Positions 44,361-52,877 of a DNA stretch of 54,856 nt are shown here, in pieces; the stretch's first letter is position 1, and the number at the start of each line of letters is the position of its first letter. Where the stretch lies: NCBI GenBank assembly GCA_964415085.1, contig CAYPYI010000005.1, positions 1 through 54,856 on the forward strand. Reading direction: 5' to 3'. A program made the position numbers and the translations under genes. The notes under the pieces were generated by a model. The model did no database searches and was not told the origin of the DNA. It saw nothing but the letters and a program-made list of their open reading frames with translations. The stretch is from CAYPYI01 sp964415085 (lineage in GTDB: Bacteria; Bacillota; Clostridia; Tissierellales; Tissierellaceae).

Positions 44361-44957
44361 TTAATTTTGAATACTATCAAATGGTTCTTCTATATACACA
44401 TGTCCCATTAATGAACTCGCTGTTTCACCATCTACTAAAAATTGTACTTTATCAACTTCTTCAAGTTCAAGTAAACTTGCTACTATTTGATCAACGAAGA
44501 AAGTTTCTTCAAGAGAACCTCCATGTAGCTCATCTGATTTAAAATCCATATAAGCTGTTTTATCTTCTATATAAGCATCCTTAAGAGTAACATTATCCAT
44601 TATTACAGTAGATAATTTATCAGTATCTTCTGGACCTTTGATTAACTCCTTATATATATCTTCTAGTATATTTTCAGATGAAGCGATTTCTCTTTCCTCA
44701 GATTCTAATTTAGTAATAGATTCATCACCTGTTTCAATATACTTGCTGTTAGCAAAATATATTTTTACTAGCCTTTTCTCATCTTCATTATTTTTATCAT
44801 CTTCTTCTGGTAGCTTAGTATCGTCACCATTTGTATTTTCTTCATTATTTTCTTCTAAACCTGGTGTTTCAATATTCTCATCTTCTTTATTACAAGCAAC
44901 TAAAGAAAAGACAAGAACTAACATTAATAATGAAATTAATATTCTTTTCTTTTTCAT
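44361..44957 (-). CDS. GerMN-domain lipoprotein
   Basis: This 198-residue lipoprotein has a signal peptide with lipobox SLVAC (Cys22), a ~45-residue Asn/Asp/Glu-rich linker, then a single GerMN domain from about residue 65: VKIYFANSKYIETGD, ILEDIYKELIKGPED, the DNVTLKDAYIEDKTAYMDF strand and VASLLELEEVDKVQFLVDG. GerMN domains occur in spore germination (GerM) and cell-envelope lipoproteins; GerM itself has two copies, so this one-domain protein need not be sporulation-specific. RBS AGGAGG is upstream. Confidence 0.85.
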   Translation of the reverse strand: MKKKRILISLLMLVLVFSLVACNKEDENIETPGLEENNEENTNGDDTKLPEEDDKNNEDEKRLVKIYFANSKYIETGDESITKLESEEREIASSENILEDIYKELIKGPEDTDKLSTVIMDNVTLKDAYIEDKTAYMDFKSDELHGGSLEETFFVDQIVASLLELEEVDKVQFLVDGETASSLMGHVYIEEPFDSIQN

Positions 44958-45079
44958 AGTATTCCTCCTTTACAAGCTTCCTATATATTCATACTATCAT
45001 TAAAAAAAATTTAATACAATTACAAAGACATTACAAAAATATTACTAAATAAAATTAAAAACCAGACAAAAGCCTGTAA

Positions 45080-45108
45080 TTGACTAATATAGCCTTATGT
45101 GGTATGTT
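45080..45108 (+). promoter_or_regulatory. candidate promoter of rtcB
   Basis: TTGACT (45080-45085), a 17-nt spacer and TATGTT (45103-45108), about 80 bases before the rtcB start. The rest of 44958-45190 holds nothing recognisable. Confidence 0.45.
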
Positions 45109-45190
45109 ACATATACTTAAATATTAATGCAAAGTTAATAATGTTGTAATTATTTATAAAAGTATAGTTATAATTTTAAGGAGTGGAAAA

Positions 45191-46288
45191 ATGATTAAAT
45201 TAGATGGAAATTTTGGACAAGCTAAGGTTTTTACTAGTGAACTGGAAGATGGAGCAAAAAATCAAATAATAAGACTTTTAAACCAAGATTTCATAGAGAA
45301 CAGTAAAATAAGAATTATGCCCGATGTCCATGCAGGTATGGGATGTGTTATTGGATTTACTGCAGATATGAAAGATAAGGTAATTCCAAATATAGTAGGT
45401 GTGGATATAGGTTGTGGGGTACTTGTAGTTAAGCTTGGCAAATGTAATATAGACTTAGAAAGATTAGATGAAATTATAAATAACAAAATACCTTCAGGAT
45501 TTAAAATGCATAAAAATGTAAAATATAAATTTGATAAGATAAAAGAATTATATTGTTATGAGGATTTAAAAAATATAGACAGAATAAATAAAAGCATTGG
45601 AAGTTTAGGAGGAGGAAATCATTTTATAGAATTGTCAGAAGATAGTGGTGGATATAAATATTTAATAATTCATTCTGGTAGTAGAAACCTAGGAAACCAA
45701 ATTGCAAAATATTATCAAAATATAGCTATTCAAGATTGTAATGATAGATATGATAAAGATTTATGTTATTTAACTGGAGAAAATAGAAATAAGTATTTAC
45801 ATGATATGAAGATATCTCAAGAATATGCTAGTTTAAATAGACTTGTAATGGCAAATATTATCTTAGAAGAATTGCTTAATATGAAATTAGATAATTTTAA
45901 ATATTTTGAAACTATTCATAACTATATTAATTTTGATGATAATATAATTAGAAAAGGTGCTATATCTGCATATAAAGATGAACTACTTCTTATACCAATA
46001 AATATGAGAGATGGATCCATATTAGCAAAAGGTAAAGGAAATGAAGATTGGAATTATTCAGCTCCACATGGTGCTGGAAGGATAATGAGTAGAAGACAAG
46101 CATCTGAAGAATTAGATTTAAAAGAATTTAAAGATGACATGAAAGATATATACACAACTTCAGTTAATAAGAGGACACTTGATGAAAGTCCTAAAGCTTA
46201 CAATACACTAGATTATATCCTTGAAAATATCTCTGATACAGTAGATGTAATCGATATACTAAAACCAATCTATAACTATAAAGCATAA
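45191..46288 (+). CDS. rtcB: RtcB-family RNA ligase
   Basis: This 365-residue GTP/Mn2+-dependent ligase joins 2',3'-cyclic phosphate or 3'-phosphate RNA ends to 5'-OH. Motifs: MPDVHAGMGCVIGFT near residue 40, the metal Cys in NIVGVDIGCGV near 68-78, SLGGGNHFIEL near 135-145, IHSGSRNLGNQ near 159, and the guanylylation site region SAPHGAGRIMSRRQA near 295, where the His is the expected GMP acceptor. Length suits the shorter bacterial RtcB group. AAGGAG lies 7-8 bases upstream. No archease, RtcA or tRNA target is adjacent. Confidence 0.92.
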   Translation: MIKLDGNFGQAKVFTSELEDGAKNQIIRLLNQDFIENSKIRIMPDVHAGMGCVIGFTADMKDKVIPNIVGVDIGCGVLVVKLGKCNIDLERLDEIINNKIPSGFKMHKNVKYKFDKIKELYCYEDLKNIDRINKSIGSLGGGNHFIELSEDSGGYKYLIIHSGSRNLGNQIAKYYQNIAIQDCNDRYDKDLCYLTGENRNKYLHDMKISQEYASLNRLVMANIILEELLNMKLDNFKYFETIHNYINFDDNIIRKGAISAYKDELLLIPINMRDGSILAKGKGNEDWNYSAPHGAGRIMSRRQASEELDLKEFKDDMKDIYTTSVNKRTLDESPKAYNTLDYILENISDTVDVIDILKPIYNYKA

Positions 46289-46315
46289 CTTCCTTTTAAT
46301 TAAGGAAGTTTTTTA
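46288..46315 (+). terminator. intrinsic terminator of rtcB
   Basis: The stem ACTTCCTT / AAGGAAGT with loop TTAATT is followed by TTTTTATT. It overlaps the last base of the stop codon. Confidence 0.88.
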
Positions 46316-46354
46316 TTGCAATCTATAATATCTGTTATATAATATATATAACAG
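46316..46354 (+). promoter_or_regulatory. promoter and palindromic operator of the gntR-ABC operon
   Basis: TTGCAA (46316-46321), a 16-nt spacer and TATAAT (46338-46343) form the promoter. A perfect inverted repeat CTGTTATAT-N5-ATATAACAG (46332-46354) covers the -10 and touches the ribosome binding site AGGAGGTG. This is the expected place for autorepression by the YtrA-like GntR protein encoded just downstream. Confidence 0.75.
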
Positions 46355-46365
46355 GAGGTGGAGTT

Positions 46366-46752
46366 ATGATTTTAATTGATTTTGATTCAGAGCTTCCCAT
46401 ATATGAACAATTAAAAAGGCAGATAATTATATCTATAGCAAAAAAAGAAATTAAACCAGGGCAAAGATTACCGTCTGTCAGACAACTAGCAGAAGAGATA
46501 GGAATTAACCTTCATACAGTTAGTAAAGCCTATAATGAGTTAAAAGCAGATGGATATCTTAATATAGATAGAAGAGTTGGAGCAGTTGTAAGAGATGAGT
46601 TTAATGATGGTAATAAAGATTATAAAGAAATTTCTAGAATGGAACTTGAATTTATAATAGCAGATGGATTTAATAGGGGGATAAAAAAAGAGGACTTTTT
46701 AGATTTTATAGAAAAAATGTATGATGAATTTGGTGGTGGAGAAGATGAGTGA
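46366..46752 (+). CDS. GntR-family transcriptional regulator, YtrA subfamily
   Basis: This 128-residue regulator has an N-terminal winged helix (IYEQLKRQIIISIAKKEIKPGQRLPSVRQLAEE region, residues 12-45, with recognition helix HTVSKAYNELKADGYL) and only a short C-terminal helical tail, as in YtrA-type repressors that control adjacent ABC transporters. The start follows AGGAGGTGG. It overlaps the next gene by 8 bases. It probably represses its own operon through the 23-bp palindrome over the promoter; the inducer is unknown, with cell-wall-active antibiotics typical for the subfamily. Confidence 0.88.
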   Translation: MILIDFDSELPIYEQLKRQIIISIAKKEIKPGQRLPSVRQLAEEIGINLHTVSKAYNELKADGYLNIDRRVGAVVRDEFNDGNKDYKEISRMELEFIIADGFNRGIKKEDFLDFIEKMYDEFGGGEDE

Positions 46753-47854
46753 TAGGAATATTTTATTTGTAGTATACTTATTTAGTTATTTACTAATACT
46801 TATTAACCAACTATTAATTACAAAAACAAGTAGAAAAGATGTTTTATTAGGTATAAAAATACCTGAAATTAAAAGAAAAAATCAAAAAGTTAAATTAATA
46901 TTATCAGGCTATTATAGATCAACTATTATTATAGGAATTATAGGGCTTTTTATTTTAAGCTTTATAAATTATAAATATTATGAAAATGTAATTATTCTTA
47001 TGTTTACACCAATATTATATTTAATATTATTATTTATAGTATATTTGACTTATAATAAAAAAATTAAAGATTTAAAAGAAGAGGAAGATTGGTTTAAAAA
47101 TGCTAAAAATATAAAAGTTGTAGATTTTGAAAATATAGAGATAGAAAATATAAATAAATTTTTAGTAATTCCAGGATTTATATTAATTACAAATCTACTT
47201 CTAGTATATTTAAATTATGAAAATATACCAAATAAGATTGCTGTTAAATATGATTTTAAGGGAAATGTCTTACAGTTTGCAGATAAAAATATATATAGTG
47301 TAAATATTATAAATATGACTCATATTATATTAGTTTTAAGCTTATATTTTATAATACTATCTATAGTTAGAAGTAAAGGTAAGATAGACTATAATAATAT
47401 ATCTCAATCTAAGGAAAACATAAAAATATTTAAGAATATATGGACTAGGTTTAACTATTATTCCTTTATAATAATACAAATAATCTTATCTTACATGAAT
47501 TTATATATGTTAGGCTATACAAACAATATACAATTATTTAATAAAATTATATTATTATATTCATTATTTATGGTTTTAATAAATATATATTTGAGCTTTA
47601 AATTAGGACAAAGTGGTGATAATATAAAGTATCCGAATAAAGAAGTTAATAATTATTATATTATGGAAGATGATAAATATTGGATTTTAGGAAATACAAT
47701 TTATTATAATAAAAATGATGCAAATCTTTTTGTTGAAAAAAGAGTGGGAGTTGGATGGACTATAAATATAGGGCATTTCAAAGGAAAGTTAATAATAGGA
47801 TTTCTTTTAATAGTTCTTTTAATTATAATTTACATAGTGAATAGGAGTGTTTAA
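46745..47854 (+). CDS. DUF1648-domain membrane protein
   Basis: This 369-residue protein has about eight hydrophobic segments. The DUF1648 block is visible in the middle: YENIPNKIAVKYDFKGNVLQFADKN near residue 155, the conserved Pro-x-Lys-Ile-x-x-(Lys/His)-Tyr-(Asp)-x-x-Gly signature. Such proteins often accompany YtrA-type regulators and ABC transporters (compare SdpI-like immunity proteins), but their function is poorly known. Start 46745 overlaps the gntR end and has GGTGGAG upstream. Confidence 0.8.
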   Translation: MSDRNILFVVYLFSYLLILINQLLITKTSRKDVLLGIKIPEIKRKNQKVKLILSGYYRSTIIIGIIGLFILSFINYKYYENVIILMFTPILYLILLFIVYLTYNKKIKDLKEEEDWFKNAKNIKVVDFENIEIENINKFLVIPGFILITNLLLVYLNYENIPNKIAVKYDFKGNVLQFADKNIYSVNIINMTHIILVLSLYFIILSIVRSKGKIDYNNISQSKENIKIFKNIWTRFNYYSFIIIQIILSYMNLYMLGYTNNIQLFNKIILLYSLFMVLINIYLSFKLGQSGDNIKYPNKEVNNYYIMEDDKYWILGNTIYYNKNDANLFVEKRVGVGWTINIGHFKGKLIIGFLLIVLLIIIYIVNRSV

Positions 47855-47855
47855 T

Positions 47856-48584
47856 ATGCTAAAAATAGATAAGATATCAAAGTCTTATGGAGAAAATGAC
47901 ATTAAAGCAGCAGATGAAATTAATATTACAGTAAATCCAGGTGAAATCTTTGGATTTATAGGGCCTAATGGTGCAGGTAAAACTACAACAATCAAAATGA
48001 TTGTTGGACTTTTAAGACCAGATGAAGGAAAGGTTGAAATTTTCGGAAGAAATATGTGGGAAAATCCTTTAGAAGCTAAGAAAATAATGAGTTACGTACC
48101 TGATCAGCCTGTAATATATGACAAACTAAAAGGTATAGAATATTTAAATTTTATTGCTGATATATATGAAGTTGAAGAAAAAATTAGAAAAGAGAGAATT
48201 GAAGAATATACTAAACTATTCAATATAAATAATGATTTAGATAAGATGGTAGAAGAGTATTCTCATGGAATGAAGCAAAAATTATTACTAACGTCTGCTC
48301 TAATTCATGATCCTAAGTTATTAATATTAGATGAGCCTATGGTAGGATTAGATCCTAAGAGTGCTTTTAACTTAAAAAAGGTTATGAGAAAAAGATGTGA
48401 TGAAGGTAATATAGTATTTTTTTCAACACATGTTTTGGAAGTAGCTGAAAACTTATGCGATAGAATAGCAATAATATCAAAAGGAAAAATAATAATACAA
48501 GGAACTATGGAAGATATAAAAACTCATGCAAATAACAAAGAGAGTTTAGAAAATATATTCTTGGAGTTGACGGATTATGAATAA
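47856..48584 (+). CDS. ABC transporter ATP-binding protein
   Basis: This 242-residue ATPase of the CcmA/YtrB-like class has Walker A GPNGAGKTT, Q-loop YVPDQPVIYD, signature EYSHGMKQKLLLTSALI (a Ser-His variant of LSGGQ, common in this subgroup), Walker B LLILDEPMVGLD and the switch region FFSTHVLEVAE. Start 47856 has AGGAG 8 bases upstream; GTG 47847 would overlap that site. It is next to its large permease, with an 8-base overlap. Confidence 0.87.
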   Translation: MLKIDKISKSYGENDIKAADEINITVNPGEIFGFIGPNGAGKTTTIKMIVGLLRPDEGKVEIFGRNMWENPLEAKKIMSYVPDQPVIYDKLKGIEYLNFIADIYEVEEKIRKERIEEYTKLFNINNDLDKMVEEYSHGMKQKLLLTSALIHDPKLLILDEPMVGLDPKSAFNLKKVMRKRCDEGNIVFFSTHVLEVAENLCDRIAIISKGKIIIQGTMEDIKTHANNKESLENIFLELTDYE

Positions 48585-50226
48585 AATTTTAACTCTATTT
48601 AAATTAGATATATATAACTCACTTAATATAGCTGACTTAAAAGATAAAAATAAACGAAAAAGAATATTTTTAATTATGTTTGCATTACTAGGTCTAATTC
48701 CACTTTATGGAATTATTTTAAGGAGTATATCTGGTATGCATGATATTTTACTTAAGCTAAACCAAGAAATATTTTTTTTGCAACTTGGAATAGTTCTATC
48801 CCAGTTCTTAATATTGTTTTTAGGAATGCCACATGTAATAAATAAGTTTTATTTTTCAAAAGACATAGACTCGCTTTTAACATTACCAATAAAGGCAACA
48901 GATATAATGTCATCAAAATTTTTATCATTGGTAGTACAAGAATATTTAATAGTATTTCCCATATTTATACCGTTTATTTTAAATTTTGGATTTAAAAATA
49001 CTACTAATATATTCTATTGGTTGAATTCACTAGTAGTACTTTTACTTATACCTATATTTCCTTTGGTAATAATCACAATAATCACAATGTTACTTATGAA
49101 ATATACTAATATAGGATCTAAAAAGAATGTATTTAGAGTTGTAGTACCAGTAATTTTTATTTTTTTAATAATATTTGGACAATTAAAGTTACAACAAAGT
49201 TTAGGAAATAATATGGATATAACTGAAGAAAGCTTATTAAAACTAGTAGAAGATTCAAATTATTTAATAGAAAGAGTAGGAGTGTTTTTTCCATTAGGGT
49301 TATTTGGGGCAAAGTTTTTAAGCGTATTTAAAGTGAATTCTATTTTAACTAATGGTGCTATTTTTATAGGTATAAATGTAATATCATTTTTAGTTATGAT
49401 TTTATTTAGTAAAAAAATCTACTTTGAGGGATTAATTACAGGTGGTGCTGTTAGAAAAAAATCTAAAAATAAAAGTAGAAATATTAGTTTAAAATATAAA
49501 AAGAATAAACCATATTATTCTTTAATGAAAAGAGAAATAATTTCAATTATAAAAACTCCAGTATATTTACTAAATACAATTGTAGGAATGTTTATGATGC
49601 CGCTTATATTATTTATGATGTTAAAAACAGCAGGAGAAAACTTAGAATTAATAAATAATTTTTATTTAGACAACAGGTTGGTATTTTTATCAGTAATAAT
49701 AATAGGACAAGTAGGCCTTAATCTTGGAACATCAGCATCTACATCTTTTTCAAGAGAAGGAAAATCTTTTTGGTTACAAAGAACACTACCAATAAAAACA
49801 GAAGATCAAATAAAAAGTAGAATTTTATCATCTTTTATAGTTCAATGGATTGGTATGATAGCAATGTTAATTACAATAATATATTTTAGTAAAATGAGCA
49901 TAATAGATATATTGATTGTTACTATATCAGGAGCGATATTACTTATTCCATCAATACAAATTAATTTACTTGTTGATGTATCTAATCCTAAGTTAGACTG
50001 GACAAGTCCTCAACAAGCGATGAAACAAAATACAAATGTAATAATAAGTATGGGATTTAACTTTATATACTTAGCAGCTATATCTATAATAACTTATATT
50101 TTATATTCAATAATAAAGTCAGAGTTAATTTTTCTGATATTATCTATATTAGGACTTGTATTTATAAAGATGTTTAATAAGCCTTTATCTAATTCAATTA
50201 ATGAAACAATATTGGACTTAGAATAA
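48577..50226 (+). CDS. ABC transporter permease (ABC-2-like, large)
   Basis: This 549-residue membrane protein has roughly 10-12 hydrophobic segments, a long cytoplasmic Lys/Arg-rich loop near residue 290 (RKKSKNKSRN) and conserved-looking ASTSFSREGKSFWLQRTLPI near 385-405, a block typical of clostridial large ABC permeases. The start overlaps the ATPase gene by 8 bases, suggesting translational coupling. The operon gntR-DUF1648-ATPase-permease resembles antibiotic-inducible Ytr-type exporters. No terminator is evident after it. Confidence 0.82.
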   Translation: MNKILTLFKLDIYNSLNIADLKDKNKRKRIFLIMFALLGLIPLYGIILRSISGMHDILLKLNQEIFFLQLGIVLSQFLILFLGMPHVINKFYFSKDIDSLLTLPIKATDIMSSKFLSLVVQEYLIVFPIFIPFILNFGFKNTTNIFYWLNSLVVLLLIPIFPLVIITIITMLLMKYTNIGSKKNVFRVVVPVIFIFLIIFGQLKLQQSLGNNMDITEESLLKLVEDSNYLIERVGVFFPLGLFGAKFLSVFKVNSILTNGAIFIGINVISFLVMILFSKKIYFEGLITGGAVRKKSKNKSRNISLKYKKNKPYYSLMKREIISIIKTPVYLLNTIVGMFMMPLILFMMLKTAGENLELINNFYLDNRLVFLSVIIIGQVGLNLGTSASTSFSREGKSFWLQRTLPIKTEDQIKSRILSSFIVQWIGMIAMLITIIYFSKMSIIDILIVTISGAILLIPSIQINLLVDVSNPKLDWTSPQQAMKQNTNVIISMGFNFIYLAAISIITYILYSIIKSELIFLILSILGLVFIKMFNKPLSNSINETILDLE

Positions 50227-50317
50227 ATATATTAATTAATAAATCTGTAATGATTTTTTTATTTAGGACTGATATACTTATATATAACTAGGTAAGAAAT
50301 GAATTGGGGGCGAAAAG

Positions 50318-50842
50318 ATGAAACGAGTAAATATTAGAGATATAATTATATTTATGATACTGTTTATTCTAGGATTAATTTCCTTTAAACGTGCATCTTT
50401 AAATATAAGCCTTATGGAGATATTTTTAATAACACAAGTTCCAATATTCTTTTGTGGATTTTTTTTAGAGCCACCATTAGCAGTATTATTAGGATTAATA
50501 ACACCAATTGCAGCAAGTTATATATTTAAATTTCCAGTATTATTTCCAGATACATTGTTGCTTTCATTTGAATATTTAACATTTGGATTTGTAGCATCAA
50601 AGCTTAATAAAAAAAGAAAATTAAGTGTATTATTATCATTATTTATATCAATGATAATAGGCAGAATTATATCAGGAATTATGGTGTTTATTATGGTTAT
50701 AACTTTCCAAATACAAAATGATCCAATAAGATATGTAGAAAATGGTATTATAAATTCTTGGCCAGGTATAATTCTTCAACTAGTATTAATACCAGCAATT
50801 ATGCATTTATTCAATCACTATACAACAATTAATTTAGAATAG
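50318..50842 (+). CDS. ECF transporter S-component-like membrane protein
   Basis: This 174-residue protein has about six hydrophobic segments and the feel of an ECF S component: short loops, EPPLAVLLGLITPIAASYIF near residue 50, FEYLTFGFVASKL near 85, and the SMIIGRIISGIMVFI helix. S components capture vitamins or purine-like molecules and use a shared EcfAA'T module, which is not in the window. It lies 10 bases upstream of the MTA/SAH deaminase gene, so the cargo may be a related nucleoside or purine; this is inference. Confidence 0.6.
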   Translation: MKRVNIRDIIIFMILFILGLISFKRASLNISLMEIFLITQVPIFFCGFFLEPPLAVLLGLITPIAASYIFKFPVLFPDTLLLSFEYLTFGFVASKLNKKRKLSVLLSLFISMIIGRIISGIMVFIMVITFQIQNDPIRYVENGIINSWPGIILQLVLIPAIMHLFNHYTTINLE

Positions 50843-50852
50843 GAGAGTTTTT

Positions 50853-52142
50853 ATGAAAATACTTATTAAAGATGTATCTTTACTTAATATGATTGACGAA
50901 GATATAAAAAGTAATATGAATGTTATTATTGAAGGAAATAGAATCATCTATGTAGGAAAAGAATTAAAAGAAGATATAAAAGTAGAAAAAATCATTGATG
51001 GTAATAATAAACTTCTTATGCCAGGACTTGTAAACGGACATACACATGTTGGGATGTCTTTACTTAGAAACTATGCAGATGATTTACCTTTAATGAAATG
51101 GTTGGAGGAGAAAATCTGGCCAGAAGAAGCCAAACTTACAAGTGAGGATGTTTATTGGGGATCACTTTTAAGTATGATAGAAATGATTGAAAATGGAGCT
51201 ACATCTTTTTGTGATATGTATTTCTTTATGGATGCAGTTGGAGAAGCAGCAGAAAAAATAGGAATGAGAACAGTGCTAACAAGAGGGATGACAGAGAATC
51301 CATCAGATCCTATGAAGAGTATAAATGAAACTAGGGACTTGTATAAACAGTGGAATAACAAAAATAACGGTTTAATAACTGTTATGGTAGCACCTCATTC
51401 TCCATATACATGTGGAACGGACTTTTTGAAAACATGTGTAGATTTAGCAAAAGAACTTGATACAGGTATACATATTCATTTATCTGAAACAAAAAAAGAA
51501 GTAGAAGATAGTATAAAAGAGTTTGGTATGACTCCTATAAAAAGAATGGATAGCATAGGTATGTTCGATGTACATACTATAGCTGCACATTGTGTACATG
51601 TTACAGAAGAAGATATGTTATTAATGAAGGAAAAAAATGTATACCCAGTTAATAATCCTGGAAGTAATTTAAAACTAGCATCAGGATTTGCACCAGTTCA
51701 AAGAATGCTTGATTTGGAAATTCCAGTATCATTAGGTACAGATGGGGCTTCAAGTAATAATAATTTAAATATGTTTGAAGAAATTAATTTAGCAGCACTA
51801 GTTAACAAGGCTGTTAACTTAGATGCTTTATCTGTAGGTGCATTCGATGCACTAAAAATGGGAACAATAAATGGTGCAAAAGCACTTAATTTTAAGGGTG
51901 TTGGTAGTATAGAAGAAGGTAATATAGCAGATGTTATTTTAATAGATTTAGATAAACCACATCTATATCCAAGACACAATATGACATCTGCCTTAGCTTA
52001 TACAGTTCAAGGTTCAGATGTAGATACGGTAATTATAGATGGTAATATTGTGATGGAAAATAGAGAGTTTAAGAACATAGACGTTGATGAAGTAAAATAT
52101 ATGGTAGAAAAATTAGGTAAAGATTTAATAAATAGAAAATAA
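50853..52142 (+). CDS. mtaD: 5-methylthioadenosine/S-adenosylhomocysteine deaminase
   Basis: This 429-residue amidohydrolase deaminates MTA and SAH to the inosine derivatives. Metal ligands: His63 and His65 (GHTHVG), His209-region IHIHLSE, His246 (IAAHCVH) and Asp297 (LGTDGASSNNNLNMFEE). The MKWLEEKIWPEEAKL and RGMTENPSDP blocks also match the MTA/SAH deaminase clade. GGAGAG is the RBS. It is coupled to the S-component-like gene upstream and ends at a bidirectional terminator. Confidence 0.92.
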   Translation: MKILIKDVSLLNMIDEDIKSNMNVIIEGNRIIYVGKELKEDIKVEKIIDGNNKLLMPGLVNGHTHVGMSLLRNYADDLPLMKWLEEKIWPEEAKLTSEDVYWGSLLSMIEMIENGATSFCDMYFFMDAVGEAAEKIGMRTVLTRGMTENPSDPMKSINETRDLYKQWNNKNNGLITVMVAPHSPYTCGTDFLKTCVDLAKELDTGIHIHLSETKKEVEDSIKEFGMTPIKRMDSIGMFDVHTIAAHCVHVTEEDMLLMKEKNVYPVNNPGSNLKLASGFAPVQRMLDLEIPVSLGTDGASSNNNLNMFEEINLAALVNKAVNLDALSVGAFDALKMGTINGAKALNFKGVGSIEEGNIADVILIDLDKPHLYPRHNMTSALAYTVQGSDVDTVIIDGNIVMENREFKNIDVDEVKYMVEKLGKDLINRK

Positions 52143-52154
52143 TATTGTAAGGTA

Positions 52155-52184
52155 AAAAGTCATCTAAAATTTTAGATGACTTTT
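52155..52184. terminator. bidirectional intrinsic terminator
   Basis: A 30-bp perfect palindrome (AAAAGTCATCTAAAA and its complement). The reverse gene's stop codon lies inside it. Confidence 0.9.
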
Positions 52185-52877
52185 ATTATCTAGTCTTATA
52201 GACTTATATAGAATATAAATAAATAAGGTATAAGCTGAAAAACTTAAAATGAATTGTATTTGGAAAATACTAAAATCTGCAACTAATGTTTTAATTATTT
52301 TAAATACATTGAATACATCCCAACTATTAAACCTTAGGAACCTTCCTATGTAAATAGCTATACCTGTTAATAAAGATATAATAAGAAGAAAGATATAGCT
52401 AACTATTGAGTTAAATCTTTTTTTTAAAAAATCCATAACCATATCAAGTGATTTTATAGCTGCCAAAGTAGATAATACATAAGATAAGCTTATGCTTAAT
52501 AATTTTAACCATATTGAGATATCCTTAGTATAAATAGTTTGATAATTAGAAAATACTCCATAGCCATTATTTATCTTAATATGCTCATAAAATACATTTG
52601 ATTGTAAATGTATAAAATCAGTAATTATATATATACTATTCGGGAAAAATAACAACCACAGTAAAAAAAAGACTAAACAAAGTAATGTACTTTTATTAGT
52701 TTCATACAAATTTTTAAATACATTAATAAAAAAAAGTGGCAGTAATCCTAAAAACAAATTCCAAATAAGCCATATTGCCAACCAATTATCGAAGCTGAAA
52801 AATAAGAATACATTAAAAATTACATAGATAAAGGACATTAATAGTAAATATTTATTATCTTTAAAAAAATTAACCAT
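52164..52877 (-). CDS. DUF1361 membrane protein
   Basis: This 237-residue protein has about seven hydrophobic segments. The DUF1361 signature is clear: WLIWNLFLGLLPLFF, then LLWLLFFPNSIYIITDFIHLQ (read in parts), and a C-terminal IGRFLRFNSWDVF block. Function is unknown. Its start overlaps the end of the histidine-kinase gene by 8 bases, so the two are translated together and may act together. Its 3' end runs into a terminator shared with mtaD. Confidence 0.85.
   Translation of the reverse strand: MVNFFKDNKYLLLMSFIYVIFNVFLFFSFDNWLAIWLIWNLFLGLLPLFFINVFKNLYETNKSTLLCLVFFLLWLLFFPNSIYIITDFIHLQSNVFYEHIKINNGYGVFSNYQTIYTKDISIWLKLLSISLSYVLSTLAAIKSLDMVMDFLKKRFNSIVSYIFLLIISLLTGIAIYIGRFLRFNSWDVFNVFKIIKTLVADFSIFQIQFILSFSAYTLFIYILYKSIRLDNKSHLKF

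Noticed and set aside
44357..45003. Forward open frames opposite the GerMN lipoprotein
   Set aside because: Antisense shadows; the reverse gene has a lipobox, RBS and domain match.
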